From the NCBI GenBank assembly GCA_965222935.1, contig CBDCVA010000002.1, positions 1,736,001 through 1,800,000 on the forward strand: a stretch of DNA of 64,000 bases, read 5' to 3'. Below are positions 51,800 through 60,989 of this stretch, piece by piece. Numbering within the stretch: the stretch's first letter is position 1; every line of letters starts with the position of its first letter. The position numbers and the translations under genes are program-made. The stretch comes from CBDCVA01 sp965222935 [NCBI: Candidatus Latescibacterota bacterium] (lineage in GTDB: Bacteria > Latescibacterota > CBDCVA01). The notes beneath the pieces were generated by a model that saw nothing but the letters and a program-made list of their open reading frames with translations, did no database searches and was not told where the DNA came from.

Positions 51800-52963
51800 A
51801 TGATTTGGTTGCTCACGACCGGGATCGTCACGGCTGCAATGGCGGCGACCGTTCCAACGATTGCGTCCGCGCAGACGACCAAGCCCGCCATTGAAAGCGC
51901 GCCTGCAGCGGTCGGCAATGATAGCCTGCAGCGGAGCACGGGTGACGACACATCCGTGCAAACCGAACCGACGATCTCTGCCGCAGTCGAGGTCGAAATC
52001 CAGCGCCGCGTCAACGAACTCTGGCGGGATGTCTTGGCCGACCGGGCGGCGTATATCGACCGCTGGCTCATTGCCATCACCTTGATCGTTGCCGTCGGAG
52101 GTTACATAGGATTCAGACGATTCCGGGAAATAGAAAAGGAGGCAAAGGCCAGTGCTGAGGCTGCGAAGGCTAGTGCGGAAGCTGCTGAGCGCTACCTTGA
52201 AGAGATAGAGAAGAAACGAGTTAAAGCCGACGAGGCTGCACGGAATATTGACGCGATAACCCGGGACGTGACTGCTAACGCTATTGCCCGGGACATGACT
52301 GCTGACGATGCTCCTGAAAAAGCAAGGCAGGCCGCCGCGAATGTCCTTGAAAACACTGAAGCATCGCCGATAGATAAGACAATTGCCCAGGCCGTTTCTC
52401 TCCAGCAGCAGGGTAAGAGCGACGAGGCAATCGAGAAATGGCGCGCCGTCGCCCATATCGCGGAAGGAAGCGATGACGATCTCGCCGCGAAAGCCTGGTT
52501 TTCCGTCGGTTATCTGTTCCGGGATAAAAGCCCGAAAGACAGCATCTCAGCCTATGACGAGGCGATCCGCCTGGGACCGGACTACCCCTTAGCCTATATC
52601 GGTCGGGGCGCCGAGAAGGCCATGTTGGGGCAACACGAAGCCGCCATCGCTGATTTTGACGAGGCGATCCGCCTGGGACCGGACTACCCCTTAGCCTACG
52701 TCAATCGGGGCAAGGCGAAGGACAAGCTGGGGCAACACGAAGCCGCCATCGCCGATTTTGACGAGGCAATCCGCCTGGAACCGGACTACCCCTTAGCCTA
52801 CATCGGTCGGGGCCTCGCGAAGGACGCATTGGGTCTCAAGGACGAGGCGCGGAAGGACCTCGAGACCGCGCTCGAACTTGCGCGGAAAGCGGGCAATGCA
52901 GACGTGGTGACTGCGGTGGAACAGTTGCTTCGCCTGCTCGACGACGACACCGTGCTCGCCTAG
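51800..52963 (+). CDS. membrane-anchored TPR protein
   Basis: The 387-residue protein has a signal-like N-terminus (MIWLLTTGIVTAAMAATVPT), one transmembrane helix (WLIAITLIVAVGGYIGF, about residues 90-106), an alanine/glutamate coiled coil (EKEAKASAEAAKASAEAAER) and three to four TPR units (about residues 195-360; AYDEAIRLGPDYPLAYIGRG). TPR arrays bind peptides or proteins. The units are encoded by 102-bp DNA repeats that are almost identical (starting near 52561, 52663 and 52765), a recent expansion. GAGGAG precedes the ATG. It follows the HigBA module and hsdS relic; its partner is unknown. Confidence 0.88.
   Translation: MIWLLTTGIVTAAMAATVPTIASAQTTKPAIESAPAAVGNDSLQRSTGDDTSVQTEPTISAAVEVEIQRRVNELWRDVLADRAAYIDRWLIAITLIVAVGGYIGFRRFREIEKEAKASAEAAKASAEAAERYLEEIEKKRVKADEAARNIDAITRDVTANAIARDMTADDAPEKARQAAANVLENTEASPIDKTIAQAVSLQQQGKSDEAIEKWRAVAHIAEGSDDDLAAKAWFSVGYLFRDKSPKDSISAYDEAIRLGPDYPLAYIGRGAEKAMLGQHEAAIADFDEAIRLGPDYPLAYVNRGKAKDKLGQHEAAIADFDEAIRLEPDYPLAYIGRGLAKDALGLKDEARKDLETALELARKAGNADVVTAVEQLLRLLDDDTVLA
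52561..52860 (+). repeat. 102-bp tandem repeats coding for TPR units
   Basis: Three successive 102-bp units share long identical runs (GGACCGGACTACCCCTTAGC and CAACACGAAGCCGCCATCGC), differing only at a few codons such as GGA/GAA. Confidence 0.85.
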
Positions 52964-53203
52964 CTGGTGGGGCACGAACACCGAGGCCGCTGCCCCGGAC
53001 GGTCGGGCAGCCATGCACGCGGCCCGTTAGATCGAGAATCCGGGTGTGCATCCCCCGAATTGCCTTCTCCCCCTCCATGAACGTATATTTGCACGTGTGC
53101 CGCGGCCGGCCGCATAGCGCCTCATGGCCCTGGATCTCTGCGGTCACGGGTTGGCCTCGATGAAGCGTGACCGGCTTTGGTCCACGCGGGAGGTGTAGGT
53201 TTC

Positions 53204-54508
53204 ATGGCAGACGAAGGACCTGGGCGGACATCGCGCTTCAACACGCCTGCCGCTGCGCTCGATCTCGGCGCCGTAGCGGCCAAGCAGACGCGCAAAATCC
53301 GGATCATCTCTCTGGCCATCGCCGTCGCGCTTCACGGATCGTTGGGCATCTGGAAGGTCTCGGTCGATCGGCGGGCCGTGAAGCCTTTGACGACCCGGTT
53401 CATCAAGCGTGAGCCGCGCCTGATCAAGCCGCTGGAGCTCCGCAAGGCGCCGAAGCCCAAGCGGCGTCAGATGCGGCGTCGGATGAAGCGCGTGCGGGCG
53501 AAGGTGGACACGCGCGGCATCAGCCGTGCGCCGAAGATCCACGACGTGCTGGGCAGCATGGTGAGGCCTGCGACGGAGGTCGCCAGGACCACCGCCTTTC
53601 AGCGGCCGGTGCTCGAACCCCTGGTGATGTCGGGCAAAGTGGCGGTGACGAAATCGTCCGGTACCAGCATCGACACCTCGCTCGAGATGGTCGACGTCAG
53701 CGCGCTCGACTACGGGCGGTACCACGCCGCTGTGATTCAGGACCCCGACGACAGGCGCGCCATCAAGGGGTTCTTCCATCTCGCCGCCCTCGCCTGGGGG
53801 ACCGGTTTCACCCGTCAAGCCGCCAGTCTGAGGGACCAGTACACGGAGTCCGAGGGAGGGATGGGGCTGCGTCATCTGGCCGAGGCCGTCAACGAGTTCA
53901 CGGATGTCCAGGTGAAGTTGATCGGTCAGGTTTGGGTGGATTCCGAGGAGTTGCTCGGCATCCCGTGGGTTTACGGTGCTCCGGACTACAAGACGTCAGA
54001 TGCTGAGTTGCGGAACATCGGTAAGTACCTATCGAGCGGCGGCTTTATCTACAGTTCTTCCCAGACCGGCGGCAGGGACATCCCGATGCGTGAAGCCTAT
54101 AAACAGGCCTTGGCCTCGGCCGGATACAAGTACGGCCGGCAATGGACCTTTGAGAAGCTTAAGAATGATCATCCCATCTATCACAGCTTCTTCGATTTCG
54201 ATGGGCATCTGGCAGGGGTCGACCCCACTGGCGCCCACGATCTTGCCATAGACCCATTCACCGGGAAGGGCGGGAATACGAAAGAGCGGGTGGACTACCT
54301 AGAAGGGATCACGATCGACAGGCGCCTAGTGGTGCTTATCGAGTCCAAGAGCTATGCCTCGCTCTGGGAGCGCTACTACTTTATTAACGCCTGGGACTCG
54401 AGCCCCAACGACAAGCGTGGATACTTGCAGTTCGGCGTCAACACGATCATCCTGGCTCTGACGCAAGAGGGCTCGATCGCGCAGCGGCTGATGGCCGTTC
54501 AGCAGTGA
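53204..54508 (+). CDS. DUF4159-type protein with N-terminal membrane anchor
   Basis: From ATG 53204 (GGAGG upstream) the product is 434 residues: a basic cytosolic start, one membrane helix (RIISLAIAVALHGSLGIWKV, about residue 35), a basic linker (KRRQMRRRMKRVRAK) and a C-terminal DUF4159 region (LRNIGKYLSSGGFIYSSSQT, GRQWTFEKLKNDHPIYHSFF, AWDSSPNDKRGYLQFGVN). The membrane-plus-basic/proline linker layout is reminiscent of energy-transducer (TonB-like) proteins. It is followed 58 bases later by a large secreted protein. Function of the family is unknown. Confidence 0.78.
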   Translation: MADEGPGRTSRFNTPAAALDLGAVAAKQTRKIRIISLAIAVALHGSLGIWKVSVDRRAVKPLTTRFIKREPRLIKPLELRKAPKPKRRQMRRRMKRVRAKVDTRGISRAPKIHDVLGSMVRPATEVARTTAFQRPVLEPLVMSGKVAVTKSSGTSIDTSLEMVDVSALDYGRYHAAVIQDPDDRRAIKGFFHLAALAWGTGFTRQAASLRDQYTESEGGMGLRHLAEAVNEFTDVQVKLIGQVWVDSEELLGIPWVYGAPDYKTSDAELRNIGKYLSSGGFIYSSSQTGGRDIPMREAYKQALASAGYKYGRQWTFEKLKNDHPIYHSFFDFDGHLAGVDPTGAHDLAIDPFTGKGGNTKERVDYLEGITIDRRLVVLIESKSYASLWERYYFINAWDSSPNDKRGYLQFGVNTIILALTQEGSIAQRLMAVQQ

Positions 54509-54566
54509 GCGCCACGCTTGCCTCCGTCCGCCGGTGAGCGTGGGCGAAGAAGGTAAAGGCATCTGT

Positions 54567-57326
54567 ATGGCCCTGGCCCGGCAGGTAGGGGCCCCTATTA
54601 CCCGAAGACGAGTCGGGGTCGCCCGCCGGCTCTGCTGGATTGGAGCCGTCGCCGCTCTGATTCCCGCTGTCGCTTACGGGCAGCCTCGGGTCCAGCAGTC
54701 CAAAGGCAGGGGTGGCGTCAACCCCTTCATCAGGCGGGCCAATGCCCTCCACTATCGCTACAACAACCTAGTCACGGAGACGCCTGAGCCGTATAACACG
54801 AATGTCGACCTCGACAAGCAGTTCGACGACTTCGGCAACTACCAGACGTATGGGTACCGGATGTATGTGTTCGACGAACGCCGGCCCGGTGCGGGCCTCG
54901 TGAGATCGGACAGGGCGGATGGGAGCTTCGCGTTCCGCAATCTGGATGTCTTCCGCAACCGGTTCAGGCTGCTGGCGATCGGGAGCGATAGTTACAAAGG
55001 TCTGAATTTTCGCCTGACGACCGGCACCCAGGTTCGCACGAGGTTCACGCCACTGACGCTGGAACTGCCCCTGTTCAGCGGCGTTCGGCTTGACGCTGCG
55101 ACGGCGAAGAACCGGTTCACGGCACTCTACAGCCGAGGGTACGCGAACTTCCGGAACGACCGCTTTGCGCAAATCTCGCTGTACAGCGCCCCGGAGCGCG
55201 GAGAACATCGTGATCGGATCTTCATCATGGAGGAGAGCCCCGTGCCGATGATGGGTGCCCACTGGGAGACCGATATCGGCGACGCGGTGACGCTCGGGGC
55301 GACCTTCGTCAACCAGCACCAGGAGCACGTGACGAAGGATCGGGGGGTCAACACTCTGCGCGGTACGCTCCCCTACGACATCCTCCCGCCGAACCGCGTG
55401 GTCATCACGTTCGCCGACGATTCGCCGCTGGACGGCACCGGCGGCGCTGCGGTCTTCGAGGTCGACGTCAAGGTCATCGGCGAGGACGGCACCGAATTCA
55501 CCCGCTTCGTCCCGCTCGTCCTCGGCGGCCGCCGCGTCGGCGATCACATCGAGGCCAATGGGTTCGAGGAGGTTTCGTACGCCTTCGACTTGCCCCTCAG
55601 CCCGCTGCCCGTGGCGATGGAGGTCGAGGCGGTCGTCGCCAACGATTACAACATCAAGATCAGCCAGGAGCACAAATTCTTCAACAGGCGCAGCACGCAG
55701 GTGGACGAAGAGGGCAACCCGATTCAGTTCGAGGACCGCGGCACCGAACCGCGCACCATCGACCGGGCGGAGGGTAATATCAGGGACCTCTCCAACAAGC
55801 GTCGCATTCGGTTCCGTTACGGGTTCTTCACGGGCCAGCAGTTGTACGGGATGAACTTCCGCGGGGACTTCACGGGCGTGAAGGTCGGCGGTGAGTTTGC
55901 CGTCACATCCACGTACCAGCAGTTCCCCACGGTGCGCGGCGAGAAGCTGAGGCCGCAGCGGGGCTCGGCGTGGTACCTGACGGCCCTCAAGGAGTTGGGG
56001 GCCTTCAGCGTCGGCGCGGAGGTCTTCCATGTCGGCCCCGACTACGGCTCGTACGTGGGTTCGCGCGGCGGAGTCACGCTCTATACGGATAAGGCGGGGT
56101 CCTCACGCCAGGTTCCGGTGACGACCGAATTCGCCTGGGTGGTGGACAACGACGACAAGGACACCTGGGAGGATGACGATCCCGTGGAGATCGTGGGTCG
56201 GGATCAGCAAGAGCTGGTCAAGGGCGTCTTCCCGGGCAGGGACGAAGATCAGGACGGCCACATCGACGACGACCGGAACTCCAACGAGATCCCCGACTGG
56301 ACCGAACCCTTCCTGCTCTATGATTCGGACCCCATAGAGTTCACCTACGGGTATGACTGGAACAACAACGGGTGGACCGATCAGTGGGAGGACGACGAGA
56401 AGGCGGATTTCCCGTACGATAAGGACACCGAAGGCGATCATCTATTTGTGGCGTACTCGCCGCACCCTATGCTCAATTTTGCCGCCGGCCGGTTCGACAA
56501 GAAAGAGGTTGCGAGGGGCGGTGAGAATCTGACCCGGTACTTCCGATCGCAGTTGGCATGGGAGGCACCGCGCATTTTGGGCATCGAGTGGTACCACGAT
56601 TCGAAGCGGGTGCGCGACGATGTCCGCAACAGCGTCTACACCTTCGGCGAATTCACCAACCCGGCCGGGCCGCAGCCGGGCGACCCCGGCTTCGATGTGC
56701 TGGAGATGCGCGATTCCATCGTGCACACGATGTTCGTCGGCACAAGGTATCTTCAGGTCTTGAACCTTCACGTCGAGAACAACATCCGGTTCTTCCAGAA
56801 TCATCAACTGAGCTCCGTCTTCGACGACGGCACCGCTCAGCCGGATGTGCGGCGCAGCGTCTTCACGATGGTCAACCGCGCTGACTACACGATGAGGTCG
56901 GGGCCATGGACGGTGACCCCTCAGTACAAGCTGCTGACGCTCGTCGAGACGGAGAACCCGAAGGGAGGCGCGAGCCTGGTGCGCCGCAGCCAGTCCTTTT
57001 CAGCGCCCATCCTCAAAGTCGATTACGCGCTGAACAAACGGTCCAAGGTGCGCTTCGGGCAGCAGGGCTTTCGGTTCAGCTTTGCAGATGTCTTCGCCAA
57101 CCGTAACGCTCTGGCCTTCCGGTTCCGCGACCGCACGAACCCGAGCGAAAGCTTTGCGCGGTCGGACACCGTTTTGATGTTGCAGACCTTCTCCAGCTAT
57201 TGGGGACGGTCCATATGGGCTTCGGTCGGCATGCACCGCACCACGCTGGAGTTCAACTCCGGGGAGAGTGAATTTCGCAACGACCGGTTCAACCGCTTGT
57301 TCGTCGAGATGATCTCAGGGTTCTAG
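54567..57326 (+). CDS. large exported beta-barrel-like protein with Asp-rich calcium-type loops
   Basis: From ATG 54567 the product is 919 residues: signal peptide (RRLCWIGAVAALIPAVAYG), then a long alternating beta-type sequence, likely an outer-membrane barrel. At about residues 530-640 an acidic stretch has EF-hand/dockerin-like loops (RDEDQDGHIDDDRNSNEIPD, YDWNNNGWTDQWEDDEKADF), which could bind calcium. The C-terminus (NDRFNRLFVEMISGF) ends in phenylalanine, as barrel proteins do. The GTG at 54534 is an alternative start. It forms an operon with the DUF4159 protein. No known family recognised with certainty. Confidence 0.8.
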   Translation: MALARQVGAPITRRRVGVARRLCWIGAVAALIPAVAYGQPRVQQSKGRGGVNPFIRRANALHYRYNNLVTETPEPYNTNVDLDKQFDDFGNYQTYGYRMYVFDERRPGAGLVRSDRADGSFAFRNLDVFRNRFRLLAIGSDSYKGLNFRLTTGTQVRTRFTPLTLELPLFSGVRLDAATAKNRFTALYSRGYANFRNDRFAQISLYSAPERGEHRDRIFIMEESPVPMMGAHWETDIGDAVTLGATFVNQHQEHVTKDRGVNTLRGTLPYDILPPNRVVITFADDSPLDGTGGAAVFEVDVKVIGEDGTEFTRFVPLVLGGRRVGDHIEANGFEEVSYAFDLPLSPLPVAMEVEAVVANDYNIKISQEHKFFNRRSTQVDEEGNPIQFEDRGTEPRTIDRAEGNIRDLSNKRRIRFRYGFFTGQQLYGMNFRGDFTGVKVGGEFAVTSTYQQFPTVRGEKLRPQRGSAWYLTALKELGAFSVGAEVFHVGPDYGSYVGSRGGVTLYTDKAGSSRQVPVTTEFAWVVDNDDKDTWEDDDPVEIVGRDQQELVKGVFPGRDEDQDGHIDDDRNSNEIPDWTEPFLLYDSDPIEFTYGYDWNNNGWTDQWEDDEKADFPYDKDTEGDHLFVAYSPHPMLNFAAGRFDKKEVARGGENLTRYFRSQLAWEAPRILGIEWYHDSKRVRDDVRNSVYTFGEFTNPAGPQPGDPGFDVLEMRDSIVHTMFVGTRYLQVLNLHVENNIRFFQNHQLSSVFDDGTAQPDVRRSVFTMVNRADYTMRSGPWTVTPQYKLLTLVETENPKGGASLVRRSQSFSAPILKVDYALNKRSKVRFGQQGFRFSFADVFANRNALAFRFRDRTNPSESFARSDTVLMLQTFSSYWGRSIWASVGMHRTTLEFNSGESEFRNDRFNRLFVEMISGF

Positions 57327-57357
57327 GCGGCTCGTCGCCGCGAAGTACTGATACGGG

Positions 57358-57386
57358 TTGACAAGGCAAGGTGGATGGCGTATTGT
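57358..57386 (+). promoter_or_regulatory. sigma-70 promoter of the CBM9-like gene
   Basis: TTGACA (57358-57363) and TATTGT (57381-57386) are separated by 17 bases. The next gene starts at 57579, so the leader is about 185 bases, long enough to hold a regulatory structure. AGGCC-type complementary words near 57515-57535 can form a hairpin. Confidence 0.6.
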
Positions 57387-57578
57387 TAGCTGTAGTTCTG
57401 TATCCGATGGGAAAAGCGTGGACTAAGGGGATCGTGAGCGTTCTGCCGGCGGAGCGCTCTTATCCTCAGTTAGGAGGAAAAGGAGGGTGAGGTAGCCGGC
57501 GAATAGAGGAGTCTAGGCCCCGCAGGAGGCCTGGAAGGGCACTTGCGATGGATCCAACGCGTTAACAGGGAGAGAGAC

Positions 57579-58481
57579 ATGAGGCGTGGATTGTGTATTC
57601 TGGCAGCTCTGAGTTTGGTCGTCACGTTCGCGGGCGGTGCCTGGGCGCATTCGGGTGTGGAGATCGAGTTCCCCAAGCTCCCGTTTAAGCCCACCATCGA
57701 CGGCGATATCTCGGAGTGGGAGGAGTTCGCGTGGACCGACGGGCCGTGGACCCTGGATCGGCTTCAGGCGGCGCCCGAGTTCAGCGCGTGCACCGGGTTG
57801 CGTGACATTGTCGACGACCAAGGCGTGTCCAACGAGCCCGACGGCACGGCGACGACCCCGGACGACCTTACGTCTGAGTACTGGCTCGCCTGGGACGACG
57901 AGGGCATATGGGCCGGCGTGAGGACGATCGACAACGTGCACGATGTCAGCCCCTCGAACGGGCTGGCCAGCAGGTGGCCCTGGAAGGACAGTTGCTCCTG
58001 GTACATGGACATGCCGCATGACGCCGATGGCGGCCCTCAGGCCCAGGGCGACCACATCTGGTCCTTTGTCTCCGAGTCGCCCGTCATCCCGGGCAACCGC
58101 TGGTGGCGGCACGGCGAGGGCGACGAGACGAACATCGAGGTGCCGGCTCCATCTAACGTCCTGCACGAGGTCATCCTCGGCGGCGGCCTCTACGACGTTA
58201 ACTACGAAATGGAAATGTTCATGCCCTGGGACAACATGCTCGCCCTGACCCCGAGCTTCAGCGTTACGGAAGGCGCGGTCTTCGGGTGGACGGTGGTCCA
58301 GACCGACCCCGATGGCACCACGCCCGACGGCGGCGACATCGGGGATTCTGGCGGTCAGTTCTGCGTCTGGGGCAATGGGGCGACCGACGAGGAGTACGCG
58401 GATGGGATCCTCGTTGCGGGCGAGGAAGTGGTGGCGGTCGAGACCTCGACCTGGGTGGATATCAAGCAACTGTTCCGGTAG
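57579..58481 (+). CDS. secreted CBM9-like sugar-binding protein
   Basis: From ATG 57579 (GGGAGAGAG upstream) the product is 300 residues: signal peptide (LCILAALSLVVTFAGGAWA), then a carbohydrate-binding family-9-like sandwich. KPTIDGDISEWEEFAWTDGP opens the domain, AWDDEGIWAGVRTIDN follows, and YEMEMFMPWDNMLAL lies later. The many aromatic and acidic residues suit glycan binding. It is transcribed from its own promoter with a long leader and ends in a strong terminator, so it may be made in large amounts. Confidence 0.82.
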   Translation: MRRGLCILAALSLVVTFAGGAWAHSGVEIEFPKLPFKPTIDGDISEWEEFAWTDGPWTLDRLQAAPEFSACTGLRDIVDDQGVSNEPDGTATTPDDLTSEYWLAWDDEGIWAGVRTIDNVHDVSPSNGLASRWPWKDSCSWYMDMPHDADGGPQAQGDHIWSFVSESPVIPGNRWWRHGEGDETNIEVPAPSNVLHEVILGGGLYDVNYEMEMFMPWDNMLALTPSFSVTEGAVFGWTVVQTDPDGTTPDGGDIGDSGGQFCVWGNGATDEEYADGILVAGEEVVAVETSTWVDIKQLFR

Positions 58482-58505
58482 CCGTTAGAGTCCACACCCA
58501 ACCTC

Positions 58506-58550
58506 AAGGGGTCGCCGCCCATCGCAGGGGCAGCGGCCCCTTCCTTTTTT
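58506..58550 (+). terminator. strong intrinsic terminator
   Basis: AAGGGGTCGCCGCCC pairs with GGGCAGCGGCCCCTT around the loop ATCGCAG, and CCTTTTTT follows. It ends the CBM9-like transcript 25 bases after its stop codon. Confidence 0.9.
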
Positions 58551-58721
58551 GGGGCTTGGAAGGTTGGAACGGGAGCCAAAGCGTGTTGGGGAATGGCGCT
58601 CCCCCGCGATGGATCGCTAACTCAACTCATTAACAGGTAGCCTAGCGTTCGCGATCAGGTGATCGACAGCCCTCGAGTGGCTGTCAACAGCCCCTGCGGT
58701 GTCAACCACTGGAGACGTGTG

Positions 58722-59615
58722 ATGGACAGAGCAAAGAGCGTTGTGGAGCGTCTGAAAGGGCCGGTTGTACCCATCAATGTCTGCTTTAACGAGGACGGCA
58801 CGGTCAACCATGCCGCCGTCGGAGAGTATGTGAACTGGCTGTGCGAAAAGAAGACCCGTGTGCTCTTGCTGACTTACGGGAGCAGCGAATTTGCCTGGCT
58901 CACTGACGAAGAGCTCTGGGAGCTGACTGCCACGGTTGCCAGAGCTAATGCCGACCGCTCACTCTTCATTGCTTCCACACGCTTTTGGAAGCCCGCGACG
59001 ACGCGGGATTTTCTGAAGCACGCTGATGCCGTCGGAGCGGATGCGGTCAAGGTCCAGATCGCTGGTGCCGCGACGCGAGAGGTGCTGGTAGGCTACTTTG
59101 ATCTCATCGAAGGCGCCTCTGATATCCCGCTGATGCTGTGGGCGGTGAAGGAGCCGAGGTTCCCGGTGCCGGTCGTGGCCGAACTGGCTCGGCGGCCCAA
59201 TATCGTCGGCATGAAGAACGATGGGGATGCCTTCTACGACTATTACGACCTGATCCGGGCCACCCGGGATCAGAATTTTGGAGTCGTTAGCGGTGGGCAG
59301 ATGCGGAATTTCGCCTTCGGATACCAGATTGGCTCTCCCGCCTACTTGTGCACCATCGTGCCCTTCCGACCGGACATCGCTTTAAGGTTTTATCACGTGC
59401 TGGTCGAGGGACGCTACGCTCAGGCGTGGGAAATGGTCTTCCGTTATGAGGATCCCTGGCTGCAATGGGCTCTCAAGCGTGACTGGCATGCGGTGATGAA
59501 GTCAACGGTGCAGCTTCTGGGTCTGTATCCCAATAATTCGCCTGCCCCACCGAATCCTGCGCCCCCTCCGAGCTTGCTGGAGGAAGTACGGGCAAAGCTG
59601 GAGGAGGTCTTTTGA
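58722..59615 (+). CDS. DapA-family aldolase-like protein
   Basis: From ATG 58722 (GGAG nearby) the product is 297 residues, resembling dihydrodipicolinate synthase/N-acetylneuraminate lyase enzymes: VVPINVCFNEDGTVNH, then TYGSSEFAWLTDEE at the position of the GTTGE loop, and the Schiff-base lysine in NIVGMKNDGDAFYD. The altered GTTGE loop and the TYG motif argue against true DapA; it likely acts on a sugar-acid-derived ketoacid. The last 25 residues are proline-rich. It precedes a convergent oxidoreductase gene. Confidence 0.88.
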   Translation: MDRAKSVVERLKGPVVPINVCFNEDGTVNHAAVGEYVNWLCEKKTRVLLLTYGSSEFAWLTDEELWELTATVARANADRSLFIASTRFWKPATTRDFLKHADAVGADAVKVQIAGAATREVLVGYFDLIEGASDIPLMLWAVKEPRFPVPVVAELARRPNIVGMKNDGDAFYDYYDLIRATRDQNFGVVSGGQMRNFAFGYQIGSPAYLCTIVPFRPDIALRFYHVLVEGRYAQAWEMVFRYEDPWLQWALKRDWHAVMKSTVQLLGLYPNNSPAPPNPAPPPSLLEEVRAKLEEVF

Positions 59616-59684
59616 GTCTCGTGGTTCACCACCACGCCTTCATCCTCACCTGCTCCGATGAGCTCCCGAAATCACTTCCCTTCC

Positions 59685-59708
59685 GTCCTGAGCGCCTCGA
59701 AGGATGGG
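59685..59708 (-). repeat. REP-like dispersed element copy 5
   Basis: Minus-strand CCCATCCTTCGAGGCGCTCA followed by GGAC, between the convergent aldolase and oxidoreductase genes. Confidence 0.5.
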
Positions 59709-59739
59709 GCGTCCTGGTAGATGGTCGGAGGTCGGAGCG

Positions 59740-60777
59740 TTAGCCCGCGCGCACGGGCCCACGTCGTTCGCAGGAGGCGTAGATGGCGTCCATGATGCGT
59801 TGGACGGTCAACATCTCTCCGAAACGGACGCGCGGGACGGCGCGCTCCCGCACGCAGCGCACCATGTGCCGGAGTTCCTCGTAGATGTAAACGGTGGGGG
59901 CGAGGCTCGAAGGCGTCTTGACGATGACCTCCTCACCGCTCTGGACGTGGATCGTCAAGGGGTCAAGCCTCCCCCAGCCTTCGTTGCCCCAGAGCTCAAG
60001 CGCGTTGGAGGCGCGTTCGCGCGGGACAAGCCAGTTCGATTCCAACACCAGCGAACGGCCGTCCTCGAAAAGGACGTGACCCACTGCGTGGTCTTCGGTG
60101 TCGAATTCCTCCAGGCTTCGCTGGTCGGCGACGAGCGGCTTGCGCATGTGCAGGGGCCGCTGGTGCCAAGCGCCTGTGACCCAAAGGGGCTTCGGGTTGC
60201 CCAGCATCCAGATGGCGAGATCAAGCGAGTGCACGCCCGAGCTGTGCAGCGTCCCGCCGCCTGACCGCTCCTTGACGTGGTGGCCCGTGTTCGTGGGCAC
60301 GACCGTCTCGTTGGACCAGCAGCGCGAGAAGTAGACCGTTCCCAGCAGCCCATCGTCAATCGCGGCCTTGAGCGCCTCGCTGTCCGCGTTGAAACGCCGG
60401 GGAAAGCCGACCGTTAAAAGCCTTCCGTGCCGCTTGGCGCTCTCGATCATCTCCTGGGCCTGGGCGGCGTTCATGGCCATGGGTTTCGCACAAAGCACGT
60501 CGGCGCCCGCGGCCAGGCAGTCGAGAGTGATGTCCCTGCGGGTATGGCACAGGGTGACGACCGAGACTAGGTCGAGCTCGTGCGCCTCGAGCATGGCCCG
60601 GTGATCCGTGTAGTGGGGTACGCCGTACTCCCGTCCCGTGAGCTCGGCGGCCTCGGCCCGGACATCGCAGACACAGACGAGCTCGACCTCACTCTCATCG
60701 GCCAACCGCTTGTAATTCGCAGCATGAGCGTTTCGGCCGAAGCTCCCGCATCCGATGATACCGACTCTTACGCGCAT
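59740..60777 (-). CDS. Gfo/Idh/MocA-family oxidoreductase
   Basis: From ATG 60777 (GGAGG eight bases upstream) the product is 345 residues: NAD(P) Rossmann start VGIIGCGSFGRNAHAANYKR, then VCVCDVRAEAAELTG, and CAKPMAMNAAQAQEMI (in place of EKP). The C-terminal domain has YFSRCWSNETVVPTNTGHHV and the GGGTLHSSGVHSLDLAIWML histidine/aspartate segment. The family oxidises sugars, inositols or their derivatives. The adjacent aldolase-like gene and the enolase-superfamily gene at 29019 fit sugar-acid metabolism. Substrate unknown. Confidence 0.92.
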   Translation of the reverse strand: MRVRVGIIGCGSFGRNAHAANYKRLADESEVELVCVCDVRAEAAELTGREYGVPHYTDHRAMLEAHELDLVSVVTLCHTRRDITLDCLAAGADVLCAKPMAMNAAQAQEMIESAKRHGRLLTVGFPRRFNADSEALKAAIDDGLLGTVYFSRCWSNETVVPTNTGHHVKERSGGGTLHSSGVHSLDLAIWMLGNPKPLWVTGAWHQRPLHMRKPLVADQRSLEEFDTEDHAVGHVLFEDGRSLVLESNWLVPRERASNALELWGNEGWGRLDPLTIHVQSGEEVIVKTPSSLAPTVYIYEELRHMVRCVRERAVPRVRFGEMLTVQRIMDAIYASCERRGPVRAG

Positions 60778-60989
60778 CAGCTTGTCCTCCACGTCGCGCT
60801 GTCCCAACGGGTGCCGGCGATGTCCTCGAGCGTCGCCATGGCAACGAAGCGCTTCCCGGCTAAGACACCCGCCCGCCTCGTTGTCGACGGCGCTGGCAGG
60901 TGGTAATCTCCCTTAGAGATGCTTGCCTGCTTCCATTCTACGTTTCCAGGGGCGCTATCCGTGTGAGCGGGCCAAGAGGCGTTTGGGAT

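Noticed and set aside
54768-56030. 420-codon minus-strand frame
   Set aside because: Shadow of the large exported protein.
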